NCBI RefSeq assembly: GCF_963575615.1
Contig: NZ_CAUYTL010000016.1
Span: 1-62,525, forward strand
From: Listeria_A hofi
Lineage (GTDB): Bacteria; Bacillota; Bacilli; Lactobacillales; Listeriaceae
DNA: 62,525 bases
Direction: 5' to 3'
This document shows positions 8,597 through 17,751 of this stretch, in pieces (within the stretch, counting starts at the first letter, position 1; every line of letters starts with the position of its first letter). Under the pieces are notes generated by a model, which saw nothing but the letters and a program-made list of their open reading frames with translations, searched no databases and was not told the origin of the DNA. The position numbers and the translations under genes are program-made.

Positions 8597-8687
8597 TGTC
8601 TGATATACCGTTTTTCTCCATGACGGTAATAATGTTAGCAGCTATGTATATAGAAAAATTAGGTAGTGTAGGTTAGGAGGAAAAAAA

Positions 8688-11600
8688 ATGAACAACATTA
8701 AAAAGGTATTAGTTGCCAATCGTGGTGAGATTGCGATTCGTGTGCTTCGGGCATGTACGGAACTAAACATTAAGACAGTAGCGATCTATTCGCAAGAGGA
8801 TACGGCGGCGTTTCACCGTTATAAGGCGGATGAGGCTTACCTCGTAGGGGAAGGAAAAAAACCAATTGATGCATATCTGGATATCGATAATATTATCGAA
8901 ATTGCCAAGATAGCAAACGTTGACGCGATTCATCCTGGTTATGGCTTTTTGTCGGAAAATATCGACTTTGCCAAGCGTTGTGAAAAAGAAGGCATCATTT
9001 TTGTAGGACCTAAATCGAAACACCTAGATATGTTCGGTGATAAAATTAAAGCAAAAGAACAAGCTTTACTTGCGGACATCCCAGTTATCCCAGGCAGTAA
9101 TGGGCCTGTGGCAAACGCGGAAGAAGTAGCTGCATTCGGAGAAAAACATGGCTATCCATTGATGGTAAAAGCTTCTCTTGGTGGTGGCGGACGTGGCATG
9201 CGTGTGGTTCAAGGACCGGAAGATGTAAAAGAATCATTTGAACGTGCAGGATCTGAGGCAAAAGCAGCTTTTGGAAACGATGAAGTGTACGTGGAGAAAT
9301 GTGTCGTGAAACCAAAACATATTGAAGTGCAGATTTTAGGGGATTCTCACGGAAATATCGTCCATTTATTTGAACGTGATTGCTCAGTACAACGACGTCA
9401 CCAAAAAGTGGTAGAAGTGGCACCATGTAATGCGATTACGTCTGAATTACGTCAGCGTATTTGTGATGCTGCTGTGAAATTAATGAAAAATGTGGACTAT
9501 CTAAATGCCGGAACAGTAGAATTTTTAGTATCTGGTGAAGATTTTTATTTCATTGAAGTAAACCCGCGCGTGCAAGTAGAGCACACTATTACTGAGATGA
9601 TTACAGGAATTGATATCGTTCAATCGCAATTATTTATCGCGGACGGTAGTTCCATACATGATCAAATTGTGGGCATTCCGCAACAAGAAGATATTCGCAT
9701 TAACGGTTCAGCGATTCAATGTCGGATTACGACGGAAGATCCGTTGAATAACTTTATGCCAGATACTGGTCGTATTAATACATACCGCTCAACTGGTGGT
9801 TTTGGAGTGCGTCTTGATGCTGGGAATGGTTTCCAAGGTACGATTGTAACGCCTTTTTACGATTCTTTACTTGTAAAATTATGTACGTGGGGCATGACGT
9901 TTGAACAAGCTTCACGCAAAATGATTCGTAACTTGATTGAATTCCGGATTCGTGGCGTAAAAACGAATATTCCGTTCTTGCTAAACGTAGTACAGCATCC
10001 TGATTTCATTAGTGGAAACTATAATACATCGTTCATTGATACGACACCTGAATTGTTTGATTTCCCGAAAGTGCGTGACCGTGGTACGAAGACGCTTCGC
10101 TACATCAGTAACGTGACAGTGAATGGCTTCCCTGGTATTAAGCATCGTGAAAAACTGGTGTATGACGATTTACGCATTCCGAAGATTCCTTTCGATGCAA
10201 AAATCGAACCGGGAACGAAACAAATTTTGGATGCAAAAGGTCCAGCTGGTATTGTCGAATGGGTAAAATCACAAGAAGAGGTATTGCTGACAGATACAAC
10301 GTTGCGTGACGCGCATCAATCACTGCTCGCGACGCGTGTTCGTTCGAAAGATATTTTCCAAATTGCTGATCCGATGGCGCATTTATTACCAAACATGTTC
10401 TCTTTTGAAATGTGGGGCGGGGCGACATTTGATACGGCTTATCGATTCCTGAATGAAGATCCATGGGTGCGCCTAGAAACATTGCGTAAACAAATTCCAA
10501 ACGTGATGTTCCAAATGTTATTACGTGGAGCGAATGCTGTTGGCTACAAGAATTATCCAGATAATGTGATTCGCGAGTTTGTGAAGCAGTCTGCGCAAAG
10601 TGGCGTCGATGTGTTCCGTATTTTTGATAGTTTGAACTGGCTAAAAGGCATGGAAGTGTCGATTGAGGCCGTTCGTGACGCTGGTAAAGTGGTCGAAGCT
10701 GCGATTTGTTATACGGGCGATATTGAAGATGCAGCGCGTACGAAATATAACGTAGATTATTATAAAAAGATGGCGAAAGAACTTGTGGCGAAAGGTACGG
10801 ATATCTTGGCGATTAAAGATATGGCGGGACTTTTGAAACCACAAGCGGCGTATCGTCTTGTAAGCGAATTAAAAGACACCATCGATGTGCCGATTCACTT
10901 GCATACGCATGATACGAGTGGTAACGGAATTTATACGTATGCTGCTGCTGTTAGTGCGGGCGTGGATATTGTCGATGTTTCATCTAGTGCGATGAGTGGT
11001 GCGACATCTCAACCGAGTATGACTGGACTTTATTACGGTCTTGAAAACGGGAAACGTCAGGCGATTTTAAATGCGCATAATTCACAGATGATTAACCATT
11101 ATTGGGAAGATGTTCGTAAATATTACAAAGACTTTGATAATGCGCTGAATTCACCGCAAACCGAAGTTTACATCCACGAAATGCCAGGTGGTCAATATAC
11201 GAACTTACAACAACAAGCCAAAGCAGTAGGCCTAGGCGATCGTTGGGATGAAGTGAAAGACACGTACGCGGTCGTAAATGAGATGTTTGGCGATATCGTG
11301 AAAGTAACCCCATCCTCGAAAGTAGTCGGTGATATGGCGCTGTTCATGGTGCAAAACGACCTTTCTGAGCAAGATGTATACGATAAAGGCGAAACGCTAG
11401 ATTTCCCAGATTCAATCATCGAATTCTTTATGGGCGAGATTGGTCAGCCGTACGGTGGATTCCCAGAAAAACTACAAAAACTTGTTCTGAAGGGACGCAC
11501 GCCTTTGACAGAACGTCCTGGTGCTTTGATGGAGCCGGTTGATTTTGAAGCGGTTCGCGCAGAGCTAGCTGAGAAGATGACGACAGGAGCGCCAACGGAT

Positions 11601-12131
11601 CATGATGTGATGTCTTATATTCTATATCCGAAAGTGTTCTTAGACTACTTAGCGATGATTGAGAAATACGGTGACGTGACGGTGCTTGATACGCCAACCT
11701 TCTTTAAAGGAATGCGCTTAGGAGAGACGGTCGAAGTGGAGCTTGAAAAAGGTAAAACACTGATTATCAAACTCAGCTCGATTGGTGAGCCAATTGCAGA
11801 TGGAACGCGCGTGATTTACTTCGAGCTAAACGGTCAGCCGCGCGAAATCTCGATTCAAGACTTCAATGTTCAGTCAACAGTCGTGACGCGTCATAAGATT
11901 GATACGACCAACCCAGAGCATGTCGGCGCAACAATGACAGGTTCCGTGATTAAGATTGTTGCTGAAAAAGGCCAAGAAGTGAAGAAAGGCGATCCACTTC
12001 TAATTACCGAAGCGATGAAGATGGAGACGACAATCCAAGCTCCGTTCGATGGCAAAGTCAACGCGATTTTTGTCACAGATGGAGACACGATAGAATCAGC
12101 AGACCTTCTTATGGAAGTAGGAAGAGTCTGA
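8688..12131 (+). CDS. pycA: Pyruvate carboxylase
   Basis: 1147 residues, full length for the single-chain enzyme, which makes oxaloacetate from pyruvate, bicarbonate and ATP. Order: biotin carboxylase (KVLVANRGEIAIRV; ATP loop KASLGGGGRGMR; VEVAPCN), carboxyltransferase from about residue 530 (metal site DTTLRDAHQS; HLHTHDTSGNG), and a C-terminal biotin carrier domain with EAMKME, the biotin lysine being near residue 1111. An AGGAGG site precedes the ATG. In Listeria, which has an incomplete citric acid cycle, this enzyme supplies oxaloacetate for aspartate and glutamate-family synthesis. It is apparently monocistronic with a hairpin after it. Confidence 0.98.
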   Translation: MNNIKKVLVANRGEIAIRVLRACTELNIKTVAIYSQEDTAAFHRYKADEAYLVGEGKKPIDAYLDIDNIIEIAKIANVDAIHPGYGFLSENIDFAKRCEKEGIIFVGPKSKHLDMFGDKIKAKEQALLADIPVIPGSNGPVANAEEVAAFGEKHGYPLMVKASLGGGGRGMRVVQGPEDVKESFERAGSEAKAAFGNDEVYVEKCVVKPKHIEVQILGDSHGNIVHLFERDCSVQRRHQKVVEVAPCNAITSELRQRICDAAVKLMKNVDYLNAGTVEFLVSGEDFYFIEVNPRVQVEHTITEMITGIDIVQSQLFIADGSSIHDQIVGIPQQEDIRINGSAIQCRITTEDPLNNFMPDTGRINTYRSTGGFGVRLDAGNGFQGTIVTPFYDSLLVKLCTWGMTFEQASRKMIRNLIEFRIRGVKTNIPFLLNVVQHPDFISGNYNTSFIDTTPELFDFPKVRDRGTKTLRYISNVTVNGFPGIKHREKLVYDDLRIPKIPFDAKIEPGTKQILDAKGPAGIVEWVKSQEEVLLTDTTLRDAHQSLLATRVRSKDIFQIADPMAHLLPNMFSFEMWGGATFDTAYRFLNEDPWVRLETLRKQIPNVMFQMLLRGANAVGYKNYPDNVIREFVKQSAQSGVDVFRIFDSLNWLKGMEVSIEAVRDAGKVVEAAICYTGDIEDAARTKYNVDYYKKMAKELVAKGTDILAIKDMAGLLKPQAAYRLVSELKDTIDVPIHLHTHDTSGNGIYTYAAAVSAGVDIVDVSSSAMSGATSQPSMTGLYYGLENGKRQAILNAHNSQMINHYWEDVRKYYKDFDNALNSPQTEVYIHEMPGGQYTNLQQQAKAVGLGDRWDEVKDTYAVVNEMFGDIVKVTPSSKVVGDMALFMVQNDLSEQDVYDKGETLDFPDSIIEFFMGEIGQPYGGFPEKLQKLVLKGRTPLTERPGALMEPVDFEAVRAELAEKMTTGAPTDHDVMSYILYPKVFLDYLAMIEKYGDVTVLDTPTFFKGMRLGETVEVELEKGKTLIIKLSSIGEPIADGTRVIYFELNGQPREISIQDFNVQSTVVTRHKIDTTNPEHVGATMTGSVIKIVAEKGQEVKKGDPLLITEAMKMETTIQAPFDGKVNAIFVTDGDTIESADLLMEVGRV

Positions 12132-12148
12132 CACATAGAACGCAGGAG

Positions 12149-12178
12149 GAGTCGGGACATCAAATGCCCGGCTCTTTC
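12149..12178 (+). terminator. Terminator after pycA
   Basis: GAGTCGGG pairs with CCCGGCTC (one G-T pair) around a 10-base loop, then CTTT and a further short T-run. Confidence 0.65.
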
Positions 12179-12201
12179 CATTTTTGAAAAGGAGAATCCA
12201 A

Positions 12202-13104
12202 ATGCATTTTAAAAGCATAATCACGATGTTAAGTCTAGCCATTATCTTCGTTTTAGCAGGATGCGGTGCACAAACGACAACTGAGAAAACAGCGAAAAAA
12301 ACAGAATACATAGCAACAGACGCTACAAGTGCCGAAATCGAGCTTAGCGCTAAACCGAAAAAGATCGTTTCGCTGATCCCGAGCAATACCGAAATTTTGT
12401 ATCGTCTCGGTCTCGGTGAAAATGTCATTGGAGTTACATCGAGCGACGATTATCCAGCGGCTGTCAAAAAAGTTCCCATTGTTGCGACAACAGAAATCAA
12501 CGTCGAGCAAATCATCGGCATGAAACCCAATCTCGTTCTCGGGCACGCCTCGATGATGAGTTACAACAAAGATGCTTACGATCAAATCAAAAAAGCCAGC
12601 ATCCCGCTCTTCGTCGTAGAAGATGCACTAACCTTTGACGCAGCGTATGAAACGTTCAACCAAATCGGCGACCTCACAGGCACAACTAAAGAAGCCGAAA
12701 AGCTAGTCTCATCCATGCAAGCGACGGACAAAAGTCTACGCAAAAAAGCCGACCGAAAAGTCAAAACAAAAGCGAAAGTTTGGTTCGAAATCAGCCCGGA
12801 TCTTTATACCGCAGGCCAAGATACGTTCATCAACGAAATGCTGACCAACATCCAAGCAACAAATATCGTCTCCGAAAAAGGCTATCCACAATATAGTGAA
12901 GAACAAGTGATTCAAGCCGCACCAGATGTTATTATTACTATTTATCCTAATGCGAAACAAGAAATCGCCAAACGCGCAGCATGGAAAAACATCCCTGCGG
13001 TGAAAAATAATCGCGTCTACGAAATCGATCCATCCATAGTGAGCCGTCCTGGGCCGCGTTTAATCGAAGGAGAAGAGGCCTTATTCCAAGCCATCTATCC
13101 ATAA
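12202..13104 (+). CDS. Iron/cobalamin-type ABC substrate-binding lipoprotein
   Basis: 300 residues with a lipoprotein signal (lipobox VLAGC, cysteine near residue 21) and a BtuF/FhuD-type periplasmic-binding fold of two lobes joined by a long helix (PKKIVSLIPSNTEILYRLGLGENVIGVTS at the N-lobe; AAPDVIITIYP in the C-lobe). I chose ATG 12202 because AAAGGAGA lies seven bases upstream; the TTG at 12184 is before that site. No permease or ATPase gene is next to it, so it must feed a transporter encoded elsewhere. The ligand, a siderophore, haem or corrinoid, cannot be told. Confidence 0.85.
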   Translation: MHFKSIITMLSLAIIFVLAGCGAQTTTEKTAKKTEYIATDATSAEIELSAKPKKIVSLIPSNTEILYRLGLGENVIGVTSSDDYPAAVKKVPIVATTEINVEQIIGMKPNLVLGHASMMSYNKDAYDQIKKASIPLFVVEDALTFDAAYETFNQIGDLTGTTKEAEKLVSSMQATDKSLRKKADRKVKTKAKVWFEISPDLYTAGQDTFINEMLTNIQATNIVSEKGYPQYSEEQVIQAAPDVIITIYPNAKQEIAKRAAWKNIPAVKNNRVYEIDPSIVSRPGPRLIEGEEALFQAIYP

Positions 13105-13168
13105 TAATTTAATAGAAATACAGGAATTTACTTTACAAATGCGCACTTTTGAGGTAATTTAACATAAG

Positions 13169-13404
13169 GTGGGTTTTTACAATTTTAGCAGAGCCTATCG
13201 CAAATACGAAGAAATCGATCTACATTTACGGAAGAATCAACGGAAAAACAGCCTAGACAAACAACCCAGAAACGCGTAAACGACATCATTATGTGCCTTT
13301 TTCTAAGAACGAAGGGGTGGAGCCTATACGATATCTAGCAAATGATTTTCGGTTACGGAGATGAGTTAACCGCATTATTATTCCGGAAAGAAGTGTTTTT
13401 GTGA
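13169..13404 (+). pseudogene. Possible decayed small ORF overlapping the tagG start
   Basis: Two frames look protein-like end to end. GTG 13169 to TAA 13279 reads MGFYNFSRAYRKYEEIDLHL and onward for 36 residues. The neighbouring frame continues VNDIIMCLFLRTKGWSLYDI, meets TAG at 13336, then reads MIFGYGDELTALLFRKEVFL to a TGA at 13402-13404. That TGA overlaps the tagG GTG as GTGA, the pattern of coupled translation. I infer a small gene of about 75-80 residues now broken by one frameshift and one nonsense codon. I do not recognise a family. Confidence 0.35.
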
Positions 13405-14207
13405 AACAAGTATTAGAAGTCCTAAAAGAACAATTTAAGTACGCGCCAATGATTTTTCGAATTGCGCGTTATGAAGATAAAGCTACCTATCAAAGCCATT
13501 ATCTAGGCTTAGCGTGGCAAATTTTAAACCCATTAATTCAAGTTGCGATTTACTATTTTGTATTTGGATTTGCCATGCGTGGGAGATCTGGTGTAGAAGG
13601 TGCGAGCTATATAGAATGGATGCTAGCTGGTATTATTCCGTGGTTTTTCATTAGTGCAGTCATCCTACAAGGAGCAAATAGCATTTTCAATAAGATTCAT
13701 ATGGTTTCAAAAATGAAATTCCCGATGAGCGTGATGCCAAATATTACAATCGTATCGAATTTGACAAGTTACGTTACGATGATGGTTATCTTTTTTGCAC
13801 TGCTCTTCATCAAAGGTGCCCCAATTTCAATGTATTGGGTTCAATTTTTCTATTATTTTGTGGCGATGATAGCCTTCTTATTCAGTGTGACCTTGTTAAA
13901 TGCCACCATAAGTGTACTCGTTCGTGATTATTTCGTATTTCTACAATCTGTCCTACGAGTCCTATTTTACGTATCAGGTGTTGTCTGGAACTTGAACACG
14001 ATGTTACCAGGCTGGGTTGTTGATATTTTGAAATTAAATCCAATCGTTTACATCATAGAGGGATTCCGAGACAGCTTTGTCGGGCATAAAGGCTTTTGGC
14101 AAGAACCGTCCTACACGGTCTATTTTTGGCTCATCACGCTCGTTTGCCTCTATGTCGGATCTGTATTACACATGAAATTCCGCGAACGCTTCGTGGATTA
14201 TTTATAG
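13401..14207 (+). CDS. tagG: Teichoic acid ABC exporter permease TagG
   Basis: 268 residues of the ABC-2 exporter family with six hydrophobic segments (WQILNPLIQVAIYYFVFGFAM first) and the conserved tail LNPIVYIIEGFRDSF. TagG and TagH form the exporter that flips lipid-linked wall teichoic acid across the membrane. The start is GTG 13401 with GGAAAG upstream, and it overlaps a possible relic ORF. tagH follows after 13 bases. Confidence 0.92.
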   Translation: MKQVLEVLKEQFKYAPMIFRIARYEDKATYQSHYLGLAWQILNPLIQVAIYYFVFGFAMRGRSGVEGASYIEWMLAGIIPWFFISAVILQGANSIFNKIHMVSKMKFPMSVMPNITIVSNLTSYVTMMVIFFALLFIKGAPISMYWVQFFYYFVAMIAFLFSVTLLNATISVLVRDYFVFLQSVLRVLFYVSGVVWNLNTMLPGWVVDILKLNPIVYIIEGFRDSFVGHKGFWQEPSYTVYFWLITLVCLYVGSVLHMKFRERFVDYL

Positions 14208-14220
14208 GAGGTAAGGACAA

Positions 14221-15234
14221 ATGGGAAAAAATATCAAAGTAGCATTCAAACATGTGTCCAAAGAATACGACCTCTATCAAAATAAATCCGATAAAATCAA
14301 AGGCTTATTCTTGCCAAAAAGTAAACAAATGCAATCCTTCTGGGCATTGCGCGATGTCAATTTCAACATTTACGACGGCGAAACAGTCGGCCTAATCGGC
14401 ATCAACGGCTCCGGGAAATCAACTATTTCTAACATCATGTCCGGCGTCATCCCGCCAACTCAAGGTGAAGTAGTCATTAATGGTGAAACATCCCTCATTG
14501 CCATCGCAGTCGGCTTAAAAGGCCCGCTCACAGGTTACGAGAATGTGCGCTTAAAACTACTTATGCACGGTTTGAAAACATCTGAAATCAATGCTCTCAT
14601 GCCAAGCATCATTGATTTTGCTGATATTGGCGATTTCATGAACCAGCCAATCAAAAACTACTCCAGTGGTATGCGTTCACGGCTAGGTTTTGCGATTTCG
14701 GTTCATACCGATCCCGATATTCTAGTAATCGATGAAGCCTTATCTGTAGGTGATCAGACGTTTTATAAGAAATGCGTCGATAAAATTACCGAGTTTAAAG
14801 AAGCCGGTCGTACCATCGTGTTCGTCAGCCATTCTTTAGGCCAAATGAAGAGTCTTTGCGATCGGATAATATGGATGCACTACGGTCAAATTCGCGAAAT
14901 GGGAGCAGCCCAAGAAGTAGCCGACAAATACGACACATTTGTACGCTGGTTCAACGGTCAATCCAAGTCTTACAAAAAGGAATACCAAGACGACTTCAAA
15001 CGCAAACAAAAACGCCCACAAAAGGTTATTTATCCAAATCCAAATGCAAATAAATATCGACTGACTTGGTTCGATAAAATTGCGCTGACGGTGCTCATTG
15101 CGCTGGCGATATTCTTTGGGTATTGCGTTGGAACTGGGCAATCGGTGCTGGGGATGTTTAAGGCTAGTGATGACGGTCAGCCGGTTGTGAGTGAGACGGT
15201 GAATGTGGTAAGTAAGACCAAACAGCTTTATTAG
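14221..15234 (+). CDS. tagH: Teichoic acid ABC exporter ATPase TagH
   Basis: 337 residues. Walker A is GINGSGKST (near residues 60-68), the signature is YSSGMRSRL and Walker B is ILVIDEAL, followed by the switch FVSHS. After the ATPase (to about residue 245) comes a basic linker and one membrane segment (ALTVLIALAIFFGYCVG), ending in a short outer tail. B. subtilis TagH also has a C-terminal membrane helix but carries a longer extracellular part, so this tail is short. AGGAGG precedes the start. It forms one operon with tagG, closed by the hairpin at 15257. Confidence 0.93.
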   Translation: MGKNIKVAFKHVSKEYDLYQNKSDKIKGLFLPKSKQMQSFWALRDVNFNIYDGETVGLIGINGSGKSTISNIMSGVIPPTQGEVVINGETSLIAIAVGLKGPLTGYENVRLKLLMHGLKTSEINALMPSIIDFADIGDFMNQPIKNYSSGMRSRLGFAISVHTDPDILVIDEALSVGDQTFYKKCVDKITEFKEAGRTIVFVSHSLGQMKSLCDRIIWMHYGQIREMGAAQEVADKYDTFVRWFNGQSKSYKKEYQDDFKRKQKRPQKVIYPNPNANKYRLTWFDKIALTVLIALAIFFGYCVGTGQSVLGMFKASDDGQPVVSETVNVVSKTKQLY

Positions 15235-15256
15235 TTCACGAAGAAATAGTATAATG

Positions 15257-15294
15257 AAAGCAGACAGTTAAATATTAGGCTGTCTGCTTTTTTT
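15257..15294 (+). terminator. Terminator after tagGH
   Basis: AAAGCAGACAG pairs perfectly with CTGTCTGCTTT around a 12-base loop, followed by a T-run. Confidence 0.85.
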
Positions 15295-15323
15295 GAGAGA
15301 GCGTATTTGAAGGGGAGAAATCA

Positions 15324-16157
15324 ATGAAAAAAATTGCAGTACTTGGCAGTTGTGCCACACGCGATAACTTTAATTCCATTTTTAATGCTGATTATAAGAA
15401 GAAATTTGAATGTGTCCTCATGCAAAATCAGAGTTCGATTATTTCCATGGCATCTAATAAAAGAGCTAACCCTGTTGTAGCGGCTGATGATTTTTCCGAA
15501 TACGATGAGTGGTGCGTTAGATCAGATTTTACAAAAGAGTTTTTTGATCACTTAGAAAAGTTACAGCCAGATACAATTATTGTTGATTTGTTTGGTGATG
15601 CCCATTTTGGTGTACTGGAGATAGAGCCAGATCAATACGTATCGAATAATCGTTGGAAGCTTTGGCGGACGGCGTACTATAAAGATACGCTGAAGGGTAA
15701 AGTTGATGAATTATCTATTGATAAAAATCGTGAAGCATACATGGAGCTTTGGCAAAAATCGTGGGATATCGTTCTTGGTAAGCTGAAGAAAGCATCACCT
15801 AAAAGCAAGATTATTTTGCATAAAATCCAGAATGTGAAAGAATATTATAATTTTGATGACAATCGCTTTGACATTGCAAGTTCTGGTAAGGTCAAGAACA
15901 TTGATGTGGATTATTATAATGAGATATTGAATGAAATGCACGCATATATTAAGAAGAGCGCTAAATCGATTAAAACGATTGATATATTTGCTGGCAAAAA
16001 AGAATTTTTAAGTTTTGATGAACATCCATGGGGACTTTTTTATGTGCACTACACGATGGATTATTATCCCTTGTTTATGAATAAACTTATTGCAATTGAG
16101 AAGGAAAATAGTTGGTTTAGCGTTTTTAGGAAGAAAAGAGAAAGAGTTGCCGAGTAG
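15324..16157 (+). CDS. DUF6270-type protein (SGNH-like, cell-envelope polymer context)
   Basis: 277 residues, no signal peptide and no membrane helix, so cytoplasmic. It opens with KKIAVLGSCATRDNF, a GSC-x-x-RDNF motif that I associate with DUF6270 proteins. These resemble WcbI/SGNH-like enzymes thought to modify polysaccharides. A late HPWGLFYVHYTMDYY segment supplies a conserved histidine and tyrosines. It is a lone unit between two terminators, within the teichoic acid region. A role in acyl- or other modification of the polymer is inference from context. AAGGGGAGAAA precedes the ATG. Confidence 0.6.
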   Translation: MKKIAVLGSCATRDNFNSIFNADYKKKFECVLMQNQSSIISMASNKRANPVVAADDFSEYDEWCVRSDFTKEFFDHLEKLQPDTIIVDLFGDAHFGVLEIEPDQYVSNNRWKLWRTAYYKDTLKGKVDELSIDKNREAYMELWQKSWDIVLGKLKKASPKSKIILHKIQNVKEYYNFDDNRFDIASSGKVKNIDVDYYNEILNEMHAYIKKSAKSIKTIDIFAGKKEFLSFDEHPWGLFYVHYTMDYYPLFMNKLIAIEKENSWFSVFRKKRERVAE

Positions 16158-16216
16158 TTCTGATAATCAGTTATCAGCAATAAATATTCATGGTTCGATT
16201 TGATTAAGATTGAATA

Positions 16217-16247
16217 AAAATAATCTGGATTTCCAGGTTATTTTTTT
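16217..16247 (+). terminator. Terminator after the DUF6270 gene
   Basis: AAAATAATCTGG pairs with CCAGGTTATTTT (one G-T pair) around a 4-base loop, then T-run. Confidence 0.75.
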
Positions 16248-16354
16248 ATGGTAACCCATATTATGCCATGTTTCTCAAGACTTTCCTTTTATGAATAAAA
16301 TTTTTCTGTTATACTGAACGAGTATGTAAAAAAACAATGAGGATGTAGAAAAAT

Positions 16355-17302
16355 ATGAAATTATTAACAATCTCGGTACCCGCTTACAATGAAAGTGAGG
16401 TACTGCCACACTTGTACGAGCGCATAAAGGAAGTTATGGCCACGGTTTCGGATCGTTATGATTATGAGCTTTTGTTCATTAATGATGGCAGTTCGGATAA
16501 TTCTGTTCAAATCATGAAAGAGTTGCGCGCCAAGGATTCTCACGTTTGTTATGTGGATCTTGCTCGGAATTATGGGAAGGAAATTGCGATGGCTGCGGGA
16601 TTTGATTATGCAAAGGGCGATGCGATGGTAACAATGGATGCTGATTTACAACATCCGCCAGAGCTAATACCAGAAATGTTACTACTATGGGAACAAGGCT
16701 ACGAAGATATTTACGCGAAACGGAAAGTCCGTGAAGGCGAAACATGGCTGAAAAAATACACATCGAAAAAATATTATCAATTACTCCAAAAAATGTCGAA
16801 AACCCCGGTTCTTCCAGATGCAGGCGACTTTCGTTTATTAGACCGCCGCTGTATTGATGCGCTCAAAAAATTACGGGAAACACAGCGCTACTCCAAAGGA
16901 CTGTACAGCTGGATGGGATTCAAGAAAGTAGAAATCGAATTTGATGCTGCGCCGCGTCTTGCGGGAGAAACAAAATGGAACTATGGTTCGTTGTTCAACT
17001 TAGCGCTGGAAGGAATGACTTCATTCACGACTACGCCACTCAAAATTTCCTCTATCCTTGGATTTGTTGTGTCAATTGCAGCTTTTATTTATATGATATA
17101 CATATTCATTGCAACACTTATAACGGGGAACGCCGTCGAAGGTTTCCCAACATTGATGATTGTTATTTTGTTTTTAGGTGGAATTCAGCTGATTTCGATA
17201 GGGATTATTGGAGAATATTTGGGTCGAATTTTTAATGAAGTGAAAGGCCGTCCGTTATACTTTGTCGAAGAATACAACGATGAGAGAGAGCCGATAAAAT
17301 GA
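16355..17302 (+). CDS. Undecaprenyl-phosphate glycosyltransferase (GT2, GtrB/CsbB type)
   Basis: 315 residues. The N-terminal GT-A domain shows TISVPAYNESEVLPHLYERI, INDGSSDNS, the metal-binding DADLQHPPE and the acceptor motif GDFRLLDRR. Two C-terminal membrane helices follow (about 230-300). Such enzymes move a sugar from a UDP donor to undecaprenyl phosphate on the inner face. The next gene, a GtrA flippase, overlaps by four bases (ATGA at 17299) and a GT-C enzyme follows, giving the classic three-part glycosylation set that decorates teichoic acids outside the cell. The sugar is not evident. Confidence 0.9.
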   Translation: MKLLTISVPAYNESEVLPHLYERIKEVMATVSDRYDYELLFINDGSSDNSVQIMKELRAKDSHVCYVDLARNYGKEIAMAAGFDYAKGDAMVTMDADLQHPPELIPEMLLLWEQGYEDIYAKRKVREGETWLKKYTSKKYYQLLQKMSKTPVLPDAGDFRLLDRRCIDALKKLRETQRYSKGLYSWMGFKKVEIEFDAAPRLAGETKWNYGSLFNLALEGMTSFTTTPLKISSILGFVVSIAAFIYMIYIFIATLITGNAVEGFPTLMIVILFLGGIQLISIGIIGEYLGRIFNEVKGRPLYFVEEYNDEREPIK

Positions 17303-17736
17303 AAAAGATACAGGAACTAATCGCTAACTTTAGAAAAAATCATGCCAACCTATATAGCATTATTATGTATATCATTATGGGCGGGTTTACGACAGTCGTG
17401 AATATTGTATCTTTCTGGCTATGTAACTCGGTTTTGGGAATTGATTATGTGACATCTAATACTGTCTCTTGGGTGGCATCGGTTGTTTTCGCTTACGTGA
17501 CGAACAAGCGCTATGTGTTTGAAAGCTATACCCCAACTTGGAGAGACCGCGTTCGGGAAGCATCATCATTCTTTGGCTTTCGCTTTTTAACGTATTTAGT
17601 CGATTTAGCGGTTATGGTTATTCTGATTAGTGGATTAGGCACGAATGCGCTTTTGGCGAAAATATTAACAAACGTGATTGTGCTCGTGTTGAATTACGTA
17701 TTTAGTAAGTGGATAATATTTAAAATTAGGAATTAA
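17299..17736 (+). CDS. GtrA-family lipid-linked sugar flippase
   Basis: 145 residues with four membrane helices, opening with IIMYIIMGGFTTVVNIVSFW and containing the family signature TSNTVSWVASVVFAYVTNKRYVF. GtrA proteins are thought to flip undecaprenyl-phosphate-sugar across the membrane. Here the gene overlaps the GT2 gene by four bases and is 15 bases from the GT-C gene, so all three are made together. The best-known Listeria relative is GtcA, needed for wall teichoic acid glycosylation. I leave the symbol empty because several paralogues exist. Confidence 0.9.
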   Translation: MKKIQELIANFRKNHANLYSIIMYIIMGGFTTVVNIVSFWLCNSVLGIDYVTSNTVSWVASVVFAYVTNKRYVFESYTPTWRDRVREASSFFGFRFLTYLVDLAVMVILISGLGTNALLAKILTNVIVLVLNYVFSKWIIFKIRN

Positions 17737-17751
17737 AAAGGTAGGTTAATT

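Noticed and set aside
8473..8687. Riboswitch in the pycA leader
   Set aside because: I see no conserved core of a known class; only a promoter and a short leader.
8763..12131. Minus-strand open frames inside pycA
   Set aside because: They are shadows of the pyruvate carboxylase reading frame, with no ribosome sites.
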